NCBI GenBank assembly: GCA_016744555.1
Contig: JADGED010000005.1
Coordinates: 1-29,446 of the forward strand
Length of the DNA stretch: 29,446 bases
DNA from: Desulfuromonadaceae bacterium
GTDB taxonomy: Bacteria; Desulfobacterota; Desulfuromonadia; Desulfuromonadales; Geopsychrobacteraceae
Direction of reading: 5' to 3'
Part shown: piece by piece, positions 17,023 to 24,719 of the stretch
How the letters are laid out: the number at the start of each line of letters is the position of its first letter
Position numbering within the stretch: the first letter of the stretch is position 1
The notes under the pieces: model-generated
The model's input: the letters and a program-made list of their open reading frames with translations, nothing else
Database searches by the model: none
What the model was told of the DNA's origin: nothing
Made by a program: the position numbers and the translations under genes

Positions 17023-17054
17023 ATGATTCTTTCATTAACTACCTAATTTGCATT

Positions 17055-17090
17055 AAGTGCAGTCCAAAACTATCATGGACTGCACTTTTA
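17055..17090 (+). terminator. Intrinsic terminator of purB
   Basis: A perfect 12-bp stem AAGTGCAGTCCA (17055-17066) with TGGACTGCACTT (17076-17087), a 9-nt loop and a T-run. It may also stop the converging small gene on the minus strand, though the T-run there is weaker. Confidence 0.85.
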
Positions 17091-17103
17091 AGTTTATAGA
17101 TTA

Positions 17104-17295
17104 TCAAGCAGTCATACAATCCTTGTATTTGCCATAAACTGTTTGTATCTCATCGCTCAGCCCCGTGAAGCATGCAATCTGTGCCTCGGTTAATTCGTCC
17201 CAGCTATGATATTTACTGCCAGATTCACTGATCACACTCACAAAAACACCTTGCACAATTTCTACCGACTCTTTTGCATTAATTTTAATCATCAT
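17104..17295 (-). CDS. Small protein of unknown function, 63 residues
   Basis: I do not recognise a family. The translation has an N-terminal strand-rich part (MMIKINAKESVEIVQGVFVS) and a C-terminal acidic helix region (SWDELTEAQIACFTGLSDEI), with two cysteines and no membrane segment or signal peptide. Support for a real gene: GGAG stands 12 bases before ATG 17295 (a second ATG follows at once, spacing 15), and the frame fills the space between the purB terminator and pyk. It is 81 bp downstream of pyk on the same strand and could be its 3' partner. It may also be spurious. Confidence 0.55.
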   Translation of the reverse strand: MMIKINAKESVEIVQGVFVSVISESGSKYHSWDELTEAQIACFTGLSDEIQTVYGKYKDCMTA

Positions 17296-17376
17296 TGTAT
17301 CTAATTCTCCTGTTTATTATATTCCATGCCAGCACATTAAAAAATTACTTCATAACGAAACACTATCAAGTTTAAA

Positions 17377-18801
17377 CTATACCAACTGGTGAATCTTTAA
17401 TAGGTTGGTGGTTCCAGACCCAGCTACTGGACTACCAAGGGTAATAATAACAATATCTCCCGGTTTAAATAATCCTCGTTTCAATACTGCAGTTTCAACC
17501 GATGCAATTTGAGATTCTGTCCCCCCCTGAATATCAACTAACATTGAGTCAATGCCTCTATACAAAGCAAGATGGCGCTGGACTTGTGGGTTTGGGGTAA
17601 TTGCAATAATAGGCAATAACGGTTGATGTCTTGCCGCCAAAATTGCGGTATTACCGGTTTGAGTAAAAGCAAGGATTGCTTCAGCCTCGATATTTTCAGC
17701 CACGTTACACGCAGCAAGGCCAATCACATCCGAAGTTCCATTGGGTAAAGCTGCAGTAGAAGAATAGAATTGTCGTAACGCTTTCAGCTCTGGATCTCCT
17801 TCAACATCTCTTGCTACCCGATCCATAACCCTTACAGCTTCAATTGGATAAAGTCCAGCTGCAGTTTCCCCCGACAGCATGACCGCATCAGTACCGTCAA
17901 GGATTGCATTTGCCACATCCGATGTTTCTGCTCTAGTTGGACGTGGATTATCGATCATACTTTCTAACATCTGAGTAGCAGTAATAACTGGTTTTCCTTG
18001 CTGGTTACATGCATTTATAATCCGTTTCTGAATTAATGGTACTTGTTCAGATGGCACCTCGACACCTAGATCCCCACGTGCGACCATAATGCCATCAGAT
18101 GCTTCAAGGATTGCAGCAAAGTTATCTACCGCTTCAGGTTTTTCAATTTTAGCAATGACCTTAATGGTTGACTTACGTTCCGCCAATAATTGTTTTAACC
18201 GATTAACTTCATCTGCAGTACGAACAAAAGAGAGGGCTAGCCAATCTATTTGCTGAGTGACAATAAATTCAAGATCAGCAAAGTCCTTTTCGGTCATTGC
18301 TGGACTAGATACGTTTACCCGCGGTAAATTTATCCCCTTGCGATCTTTTAGGATTCCACCAACTTTAACCAAGCAATGGACCAGCTCATCCTCTACACGT
18401 AACACTTCTAATTCAAGCTTACCGTCATCAAGTAATATTTGATTACCAGCAGCAATATCATATGGTAAGGCAGCATAGGTAGTAGGAATAACACCATCGG
18501 CGCCCAAAACGTCGGCCGTAGTAATTACAACTTTTTGGCCAGATTCGATTTGTTGACCACCATTTTTCATCAATCCAGTGCGTATTTTAGGTCCCTGCAA
18601 ATCGGCGAGAATAGCGATATTTTTATTCAATTCAGTGGCTAGCTCGCGAATCAAAGTAACCCATTTCCCCTTTTGCTCCAATTCCCCATGGGAAAAGTTC
18701 AACCTAAAGACATCGACTCCGGCTTTAATCAAATTAGCTAACTGAATTCGTTCAGAACATGACGGACCCACTGTCGCTACTATTTTTATCCTACGAATCA
18801 T
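17377..18801 (-). CDS. pyk: Pyruvate kinase
   Basis: A 474-residue cytosolic tetramer that turns phosphoenolpyruvate and ADP into pyruvate and ATP. The N-terminus RRIKIVATVGPSC and RLNFSHG (about 33-39) hold substrate residues, and LADLQGPKIRTG (about 65-76) follows. The B domain spans about 70-170. IAKIEKPEAV holds the catalytic Lys, and MVARGDLGVEV and TATQMLESM with PTRAETSDVANAILDGTDAVMLSGETAAG complete the barrel. The C-terminal allosteric domain (about 350-474) is complete and ends with GSGTTNLLKI. Length is normal for bacterial PykF/PykA; the allosteric effector cannot be read here. It does not share an operon with pfkA. Confidence 0.97.
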   Translation of the reverse strand: MIRRIKIVATVGPSCSERIQLANLIKAGVDVFRLNFSHGELEQKGKWVTLIRELATELNKNIAILADLQGPKIRTGLMKNGGQQIESGQKVVITTADVLGADGVIPTTYAALPYDIAAGNQILLDDGKLELEVLRVEDELVHCLVKVGGILKDRKGINLPRVNVSSPAMTEKDFADLEFIVTQQIDWLALSFVRTADEVNRLKQLLAERKSTIKVIAKIEKPEAVDNFAAILEASDGIMVARGDLGVEVPSEQVPLIQKRIINACNQQGKPVITATQMLESMIDNPRPTRAETSDVANAILDGTDAVMLSGETAAGLYPIEAVRVMDRVARDVEGDPELKALRQFYSSTAALPNGTSDVIGLAACNVAENIEAEAILAFTQTGNTAILAARHQPLLPIIAITPNPQVQRHLALYRGIDSMLVDIQGGTESQIASVETAVLKRGLFKPGDIVIITLGSPVAGSGTTNLLKIHQLV

Positions 18802-18837
18802 AATTTAACCCCACAAATTTACTAACAAAGGTAATCA

Positions 18838-18865
18838 TCTATAACTACATTACGAACAAAGACAA
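18838..18865 (-). promoter_or_regulatory. Predicted promoter of pyk
   Basis: On the minus strand there is TTGTCT (18860-18865), a 16-bp spacer and TATAGA (18838-18843). It gives a leader of about 30 bases. Tentative. Confidence 0.45.
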
Positions 18866-18948
18866 TAATAAATTGCTGAATTTACTTGTAACTATCTGCA
18901 TTTTTTAGTCTAATCATGCTTAATATTTACTCACAATGTTTTCATTTC

Positions 18949-18976
18949 TTGACTTACAATTTGGTATTCTAATTAT
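18949..18976 (+). promoter_or_regulatory. Possible promoter of the DUF4388-pilT/U unit
   Basis: TTGACT (18949-18954), a 16-bp spacer and AATTAT (18971-18976). The -35 is good and the -10 poor. The leader would be short (about 14 bases) but would still contain the AAGGAAAG ribosome site. A sigma-54 site was looked for and not found. Confidence 0.35.
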
Positions 18977-18997
18977 TGCGCAAGGAAAGAAAAGCCA

Positions 18998-20854
18998 ATG
19001 CCACTAACTGGTGAACTTGAGCACCTACCTATCGTTGATGTTATTCAACTTATTCATTCAACCAAAAAATCTGGTACTTTGAATGTATATAGCCATAGCG
19101 GTGAAGGCCAATTGGCATTTAACAACGGTTATATTATTAGCGCAAGCCATTCTAATAAAAAATTACGAATTGGCAGTATTCTTTTAGAAAAAAATATTAT
19201 TCAGCAAAATTGCCTTGATAAAGCTCTAGGAATACAAGAATTATCTGGAGAGGATAGAAAACCGCTCATAACTACCTTAATAGATAATTGCGGTCTTTCT
19301 AAAGATAGCGCCTATCAAGCACTTGAAGAATTAATCGGGATGACAATTGTTGAGATGATCTGTTGGACTAAGGGTGTTTTTACCCTCGATGTTGATGAGA
19401 TCAATGTATCAGATGACTACCGCTATCTCCCAGATCAGTTAAAAAGCATATCTTTAGATACCCAGATGGTACTTATGGATGCTTTACGGATATTTGACGA
19501 AAAGGTCTATGCTGGAGAAATTAAAATATCCAATGAACCATTGCAAAGCAACCCATTAGAACAAATCCAAGCTGCTGCAGAAAAAGATAACAACTTTGAA
19601 TCAAATATTGTTACTGAAGCTGATGATGAAGGTGTCAATTCAGCGGGGTTTGAAGTATCTGAAGATCTTTTGGGGCTTGCTGATCTTGACAAAGTTGAAC
19701 GGCGCAAACCATATGTATTCAAGGGCTTAGAAGTATTTGACCCCGCTTCTATACACCGTCAAGTAGTTAATTCAACTATTACCGAAATAAGTGATAGTAG
19801 CAAAGATGAGCTGGTAAATTTTTTATCAGGGATATCGTCTACTCGTCTATTAGATGACAAATCTGCCCTAACAAATCAAGCAAGATCACAAGCTGTTATC
19901 CTTTTTACTAATGATGATTTTTTACAACACGCAATAATGACGGTGTGCAAAAATGAGGGAATTTTGGTTTTTGTTACCGCAGACAAAGATAAGATAAGCA
20001 CATTGATTGATCGTGCACTAGGCAAGTTCCTGGAGCCAATACTTGTCTTTGGAGAACCAACCACAAACGTTGATGGCTTTAGCAAAAAACAAATCATCGA
20101 AACCCGTTCCAACAAAATGGCAAAATACCCGCAAATTTCGATTATTCAACTTGCATCTCCGCAAGACTATTCATTCTTGATGAAATCGCTCAATGATGGC
20201 TGTAGAGCTGTATTTCCACTCCCTTATTTTTCATCCCAAGAAGATACTTTTGCAGCTAATATGGTAGACTTTCTAAATACTTTTCAAGTCTATATCCGCA
20301 GTTGTTTTAATGAAGAGCGGCGACTAGAGTTTTCTAAATTACGCAATAGCTTATCAGGGCTACGGCTACTAGTTAACCCAGCAGATATCTCGTTATTGGT
20401 ACTAAAGTTTGTCAGTGAAATTTTCGAACGCACATTAACTTTAATAGTTGATCAATCTACCCATAAGCAAACTTTAGTTGCCGAACGCAGCATGGGGATT
20501 ACCGCTGATAAAAACAATGGTCCCGAAGCGCCAATGAAAGTAAGAATTCCTATCCATGCAGACTCAGTATTCCGCGAGGTTATAGATTCTGGTATTAGTT
20601 TTTTAGGGAAAACAACCGATTCTACCTTTACAGATCTTATTTATCCAGATATCGGACGTCCTAAAGACGGTACAATTTTGTTACTACCGTTAAAAAGTAA
20701 TGAAAAAGTAATAACCATTACTTATGCCGATTTTGGTGATATGCCGGCGAAACAAATTTCTCAAGATTTCCTCAATTTCTTTGCATGTCAAGCTGGTATA
20801 GTTATGGAAAATGCTCTGTTCAGAAAACGTTTAGCTAAATCAAAACAACAATAA
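18998..20854 (+). CDS. DUF4388 (PATAN) regulator with degenerate receiver-like and GAF-like domains
   Basis: A 618-residue cytoplasmic protein. Residues 1-165 are a DUF4388/PATAN domain: MPLTGELEHLPIVDVIQLIH, then SGTLNVYS and a G-x-I-x-x-A strand, and a helical part ending in the F-T-L-D-V strand. Residues 170-290 are an acidic, low-complexity linker. Residues 295-435 have the alternating strand-helix order of a response-regulator receiver (VILFTNDDFLQHAIMTVCKNEG, then PILVF, ISIIQLAS, CRAVFPLPY), but no clear phospho-acceptor Asp sits where expected. Residues 450-612 look like a GAF domain (LTLIVD, VRIPIHADSVFREVIDSG, ILLLPL, ACQAGIVMENALF). It lies 21 bp before a PilT/PilU ATPase gene, so a role in controlling type IV pilus retraction or surface behaviour is inferred. 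Confidence 0.8.
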   Translation: MPLTGELEHLPIVDVIQLIHSTKKSGTLNVYSHSGEGQLAFNNGYIISASHSNKKLRIGSILLEKNIIQQNCLDKALGIQELSGEDRKPLITTLIDNCGLSKDSAYQALEELIGMTIVEMICWTKGVFTLDVDEINVSDDYRYLPDQLKSISLDTQMVLMDALRIFDEKVYAGEIKISNEPLQSNPLEQIQAAAEKDNNFESNIVTEADDEGVNSAGFEVSEDLLGLADLDKVERRKPYVFKGLEVFDPASIHRQVVNSTITEISDSSKDELVNFLSGISSTRLLDDKSALTNQARSQAVILFTNDDFLQHAIMTVCKNEGILVFVTADKDKISTLIDRALGKFLEPILVFGEPTTNVDGFSKKQIIETRSNKMAKYPQISIIQLASPQDYSFLMKSLNDGCRAVFPLPYFSSQEDTFAANMVDFLNTFQVYIRSCFNEERRLEFSKLRNSLSGLRLLVNPADISLLVLKFVSEIFERTLTLIVDQSTHKQTLVAERSMGITADKNNGPEAPMKVRIPIHADSVFREVIDSGISFLGKTTDSTFTDLIYPDIGRPKDGTILLLPLKSNEKVITITYADFGDMPAKQISQDFLNFFACQAGIVMENALFRKRLAKSKQQ

Positions 20855-20875
20855 TTAATTACGTAGGATAAAGTC

Positions 20876-21943
20876 ATGGATACAAAAACACTTAATCAAA
20901 TCCTTGAAATAGCCTTTGCCAAACGGGTGTCGGATATTCATTTTGAAGTTGACAACCCACCTTTTTTTCGAGCTCACGGGCAATTGCTACGTTCAAAATT
21001 AGCTAAGTTAAAACCCGCTGACACAGAATTTATTGCCGCTAAAATAATGGAAAAAAATAGTCGCAATCTCCCCGATGACTTTACCGAATTTGATGCATCT
21101 TATGCTCTTGATAATGGTGGTCGCTTCCGGGTAAGTATTTTTAAGCAGCGTGGACATATTGGTATTGTTATGCGGGTTATTCCACCCGATATTGGCAAAT
21201 TTGAAGAGCTGAAGCTTCCGGCAGTATTAGGCGAGATAGTCAAAGCCCCCAATGGTTTGATCTTAGTAACAGGGCCAACTGGTAATGGCAAATCTACTAC
21301 CCTTGCTGCTATGATTAACCATATCAACGAGAAATTTGCCTACAATATTATTACCATTGAAGATCCAATCGAGTTTCTATTTACCTCGGCAAAAAGCTGT
21401 ATTGTCCAACGTGAAGTAAAAATTGATACTGCTGATTTCTCTTCTGCCTTGAAAGCTTCATTAAGAATGGATCCCGACGTAATAATGGTTGGAGAACTGC
21501 GTGATGTTGAAACCATTGATTCTTGTATAAAAGCATCAGAAACCGGCCACTTAGTATTTTCTACATTGCACACACAAAACACTGCGACTACTATTAACCG
21601 CATAATTGGCCATTTCCCGCCAGAATCACAAGAGATAATGCGCCATCGGTTAGCGGATATTTTGGTTGCTACAGTTTCTTTACGCTTGGTTGAAGATCAA
21701 AAAGGTGAAAATCTAATCCCAGTGGTTGAGGTTATGCGTACCACCACAACTATACAAGCATGCATTCGTGATGGGAATTTAGATGAGATTGAAGGACATA
21801 TAGAAAAAGGTGCGGCGCAATACCAAATGCAATCAATGGATCAACATCTAATTCAACTTTGTAACAATAATGTAATTACGATGAAAGAGGCTAAACGGGT
21901 TTCAAACTCGATGGATTTAGAACGCAAGCTAACATTTACTTAA
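20876..21943 (+). CDS. PilT/PilU family twitching-motility ATPase (PilU-like)
   Basis: A 355-residue cytoplasmic hexameric ATPase that powers type IV pilus retraction. Walker A GPTGNGKST is at 133-141 and the Asp box TIEDPIEF at 160-167. Walker B DPDVIMVGELRD is at 199-210 and the His box TGHLVFSTLHT at 223-233. All ATPase motifs are complete. The AIRNLIRE helix needed for PilT retraction is not found; its place holds ACIRDGNLDEIEGHIEKG. The tail ends S-N-S-M-D-L-E-R-K-L, closer to the PilU tail (A-D-S-x-N-D-L-R). I therefore favour a PilU-like accessory ATPase, without assigning a symbol. AGGA site before ATG; same transcript as the DUF4388 gene. Confidence 0.9.
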   Translation: MDTKTLNQILEIAFAKRVSDIHFEVDNPPFFRAHGQLLRSKLAKLKPADTEFIAAKIMEKNSRNLPDDFTEFDASYALDNGGRFRVSIFKQRGHIGIVMRVIPPDIGKFEELKLPAVLGEIVKAPNGLILVTGPTGNGKSTTLAAMINHINEKFAYNIITIEDPIEFLFTSAKSCIVQREVKIDTADFSSALKASLRMDPDVIMVGELRDVETIDSCIKASETGHLVFSTLHTQNTATTINRIIGHFPPESQEIMRHRLADILVATVSLRLVEDQKGENLIPVVEVMRTTTTIQACIRDGNLDEIEGHIEKGAAQYQMQSMDQHLIQLCNNNVITMKEAKRVSNSMDLERKLTFT

Positions 21944-21962
21944 ATAATCTTTGCATTTGACC

Positions 21963-22012
21963 TTAATCAGTCTATTCCGCCTTTTCTGCGTCCGAGAGGT
22001 TTTCTAGTTTTT
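21963..22012 (+). repeat. Imperfect repeat, copy A
   Basis: About 50 bases that begin TTAATCAG and carry TTTTCTGCGTCC then AGGTTTT. Copy B lies 174 bases further on. The 12-base core TTTTCTGCGTCC is identical in both copies. GCGTCC (21988-21993) can pair with GGACGC at 22042-22047. Confidence 0.75.
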
Positions 22013-22031
22013 CTTATATAATTTAAATTCA

Positions 22032-22079
22032 ACAACCATTTGGACGCTGATCAAATCTGAAAAGCCTGAAAAGGCATGA
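22032..22079. repeat. Inverted partial copy and small hairpin between the two direct repeats
   Basis: AACCATTTGGACGC (22034-22047) is a partial inverted copy of the GCGTCCAAAAGGTT part of copy B (22163-22176), and can also pair with copy A. It is followed by GCCTGAAAAGGC, which forms a 4-bp stem closed by a GAAA tetraloop. Confidence 0.6.
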
Positions 22080-22136
22080 TTTAATCAAAACCATGATTTT
22101 TGTAATAACCAAGGGGACCAGCTTTCGTTTATTTCT

Positions 22137-22186
22137 TAATCAGATCTTTATCCGATTTTTCTGCGTCCAAAAGGTTTTATTTTTTA
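22137..22186 (+). repeat. Imperfect repeat, copy B, overlapping the arginine kinase 3' end
   Basis: Matches copy A over TTAATCAG, TCCG, TTTTCTGCGTCC and AGGTTTT, with small indels. The last bases include the TAA stop (22177-22179) and final Lys codons of the arginine kinase gene on the other strand. Confidence 0.75.
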
Positions 22187-23235
22187 AGGTCAACATTAAT
22201 TGCTAGCTCTTGCTCACGCTCAATCAACTCAACAACCCCATCATACAAATCCTGCACACATTCAACTTCAGTAACGCCCAAACGTCTTTTGTTGCTAATA
22301 TCGAACACGCCACCTTCACTAACAGAATGTTCACCGCTCGTACCACGAATTTGTAACTGATGATGATCGGTTATAGCTTTAAACGTAATTAAATCATCGC
22401 CTAACTTCGGCAACCGGATATGAACACTAGCACGCAATGCAGTCCCTAAATTAGTAGGACAACTGGTTAAATAACCAAGACGTTGATCAAACAAAAACGG
22501 CACTGACACTTCTATCTCATTTACAGCTTTTACTAAACGAGAAAAAACTGCCTTTATATCTCCACCTGGTTGCATAGAAATTATACGCAACTGATCTTCT
22601 TCGTTAACCCAAACCAAAAATGTTTTTTCCAGATTATGGAATATGCCTCGACCCTCAGGCCAGTCTCTATTTAATCCAACGGCATCGAGAAACCTATCTC
22701 CAGCCTTAAACAAGAAATGATCTGCAATCAACTGTTTACGGGTTTCTGCATCGATATTTCCTAAAGAATAATAGTTCCCAGACAATTCCCCACTTAAACC
22801 GGTTAAAGTTTTTGCAAGCTGCAATTCGATTGTTCGTCTCTGTTGCCGTGAAAGGGCTGGTCCAAGGGGCATATCAGCAATATTTCGCCCTACCCTAATA
22901 CGAGTGGAAAGGATGTACTTACCCGTAGGGTCAGGATTTAATCCAAATAATTCATCGAAGTGTAAGTTGCTCTGGTGCGAATCATGAGGGTTAAAATTGT
23001 GATAATCAGCAATGATGGGGTCAAACAGTGGCGCAAACATGGTATAGGATTCTGCATCACCTGCATAAACACCAACACCACTGTCTTGATTTACTAGACC
23101 AGAGTTAATAGCTTGCTTAAAAGTATAACCACTAGTTGTAACCTTATCCTCCAATTGACTAAATACCTGTTGAGACAGATATTTAGCCAACAATGAAGAA
23201 CAATCAGAATTAAAAACTGGAACCTTGGTAGCCAT
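22177..23235 (-). CDS. Arginine kinase (phosphagen kinase), full two-domain form
   Basis: A 352-residue cytosolic enzyme that reversibly transfers phosphate from ATP to the guanidino group of free L-arginine. The N-terminal domain is complete with the substrate loop D51-S-G-V-G-V-Y57, which in arginine kinases binds the amino acid part. Catalytic Glu213 (NEED), Cys259 (CPTNLGT) and Glu302 (RGTSGEH) match E225, C271 and E314 of Limulus arginine kinase. The nucleotide arginines R112, R114, R217, R268 and R297 are all there. McsB protein-arginine kinases lack this N-terminal domain. NEEDQLR has Gln where animal enzymes have His. Last gene of the folD-gcv operon, 29 bp after gcvPB, with an AAGGGG site. 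Known in few bacteria (for example Desulfotalea, Myxococcus); horizontal origin is likely. Confidence 0.95.
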   Translation of the reverse strand: MATKVPVFNSDCSSLLAKYLSQQVFSQLEDKVTTSGYTFKQAINSGLVNQDSGVGVYAGDAESYTMFAPLFDPIIADYHNFNPHDSHQSNLHFDELFGLNPDPTGKYILSTRIRVGRNIADMPLGPALSRQQRRTIELQLAKTLTGLSGELSGNYYSLGNIDAETRKQLIADHFLFKAGDRFLDAVGLNRDWPEGRGIFHNLEKTFLVWVNEEDQLRIISMQPGGDIKAVFSRLVKAVNEIEVSVPFLFDQRLGYLTSCPTNLGTALRASVHIRLPKLGDDLITFKAITDHHQLQIRGTSGEHSVSEGGVFDISNKRRLGVTEVECVQDLYDGVVELIEREQELAINVDLKK

Positions 23236-23264
23236 AACAGCCCCTTATAATAATGACTATATTA

Positions 23265-24719
23265 TTAACTGTTCCAGCGCAATTTTGGCTTACGAGCTGC
23301 AGTAGCCTCATCTAACCGCTTTACCTTAGCTCTAACCGGAGCCTGTTTTAATAATTCAGGGCTGTTTTTTGCTTCGGCTGCAATAGCAAGCATTGCGTCA
23401 CAAAACTCGTCAATTGACTGCCTGCTTTCGGTCTCAGTTGGTTCAATCATCAAAGCGCCATGCACCACCAATGGGAAATAAATCGTTGGGGGATGATAGC
23501 CATAATCAATAAGTCGCTTAGCAACATCAAGAGTATGACAATCATTATGCAAACCATCTTCAGAAAAAACCACTTCGTGCAAAGAACGTTGCTTGTATGG
23601 CAAGTCAAACTCACCTTCTAAGCGAGCACGAATGTAGTTAGCATTAAGAACCGCAAGCTCGGTTGCCTGTTTTAAACCAGTTCCCCCCATAGATAAAATG
23701 TAACTATAAGCCCGCACAAGGATAGAAAAATGGCCAAAGAATGATTTCATTCGACCAATCGATTGGGGACAGTTGTACTCAAGTTTGTAACCATCACCAT
23801 CTTGAACCACGAACGGGACCGGCAAAAACGGTTTAAGTTTCTCCACAACCCCTACCGGACCTGAACCTGGACCTCCACCACCGTGTGGTGTTGAAAAGGT
23901 TTTATGCAAATTAAAATGCATAACATCAATGCCAAGATCACCCGGTCGACTAATTCCCATCAATGCATTAAGGTTCGCACCATCACTGTAAACCAATCCG
24001 CCACGCTCATGCACTAAATCACAAATTTCGCGTATATCGGCCTCAAATAACCCAAGAGTATTAGGATTAGTTACCATCAAAGCAGCAACATCATCATCCA
24101 TTACCGCAGCAACAGCTTCTTTACTTAGTACTCCATCAGAGGGGACGGTAATTACTTCATAACCACACAGTGCGGCCGAAGCTGGGTTGGTACCATGAGC
24201 AGTATCAGGGATAATAACTTTGTTGCGTTTTTCCCCTTTTGCCTCTTGCCAAGCTCGGATCATTAGCATTCCAGCAAACTCACCTTGAGCGCCAGCTGCA
24301 GGCTGTAATGTCATAGCTGGAAAACCAGACACTTCACCTAAATCACACTGTAAATTGTACATCAACTCTAATGCACCTTGACTGAAGTTGTCTGGAGCAT
24401 GGGGATGGAGATCACTAAATCCTGGCAAGCGCGCCGCAGCCTCATTTACCTTAGGATTGTATTTCATCGTACAACTACCAAGAGGGTAAAAACCACTGTC
24501 TACACCGTAATTCCAAGTGGATAAACGGGTATAGTGACGCACGACATCAACTTCGGATAACTCCGGAAATCCAGATATATCGTCACGAAGCAATTTACTC
24601 TCTGGCAGTACGGCAGGGACATCTAGTGCTGCTATGCTATACCCTATCCGTCCTGGCTGAGATTGCTCAAACAATAATTTTTCATCTAGAACTAATCCTC
24701 GACTCTCAGTAGAAATCAT
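23265..24719 (-). CDS. gcvPB: Glycine dehydrogenase (decarboxylating) subunit 2
   Basis: 484 residues: the C-terminal half of P-protein, carrying the PLP lysine Lys273 in FNLHKTFSTPHGGGGPGSG. Conserved YPLGSCTMKYNPK is at 78-90, and PAAGAQGEFAG and DTAHGTNPA follow. With GcvPA it forms the alpha2-beta2 P-protein that decarboxylates glycine and passes the aminomethyl group to lipoyl-GcvH. ATG overlaps the gcvPA stop (ATGA), with a strong GGAGGTGA site inside gcvPA, so the two subunits are translationally coupled. Length is normal. Confidence 0.98.
   Translation of the reverse strand: MISTESRGLVLDEKLLFEQSQPGRIGYSIAALDVPAVLPESKLLRDDISGFPELSEVDVVRHYTRLSTWNYGVDSGFYPLGSCTMKYNPKVNEAAARLPGFSDLHPHAPDNFSQGALELMYNLQCDLGEVSGFPAMTLQPAAGAQGEFAGMLMIRAWQEAKGEKRNKVIIPDTAHGTNPASAALCGYEVITVPSDGVLSKEAVAAVMDDDVAALMVTNPNTLGLFEADIREICDLVHERGGLVYSDGANLNALMGISRPGDLGIDVMHFNLHKTFSTPHGGGGPGSGPVGVVEKLKPFLPVPFVVQDGDGYKLEYNCPQSIGRMKSFFGHFSILVRAYSYILSMGGTGLKQATELAVLNANYIRARLEGEFDLPYKQRSLHEVVFSEDGLHNDCHTLDVAKRLIDYGYHPPTIYFPLVVHGALMIEPTETESRQSIDEFCDAMLAIAAEAKNSPELLKQAPVRAKVKRLDEATAARKPKLRWNS

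Noticed and set aside
18961..18980. Sigma-54 site (TTGG...TTGC) before the DUF4388 gene
   Set aside because: The distance between GG and GC is 13 bases, not 10.
20876..21943. GspE/PilB-type assembly ATPase
   Set aside because: The length (355) and the absence of the zinc-binding CxxC insert and long N-terminal domain fit PilT/PilU.
22177..23235. McsB protein-arginine kinase
   Set aside because: The N-terminal phosphagen kinase domain with the free-arginine loop is complete, and no mcsA or clpC is adjacent.
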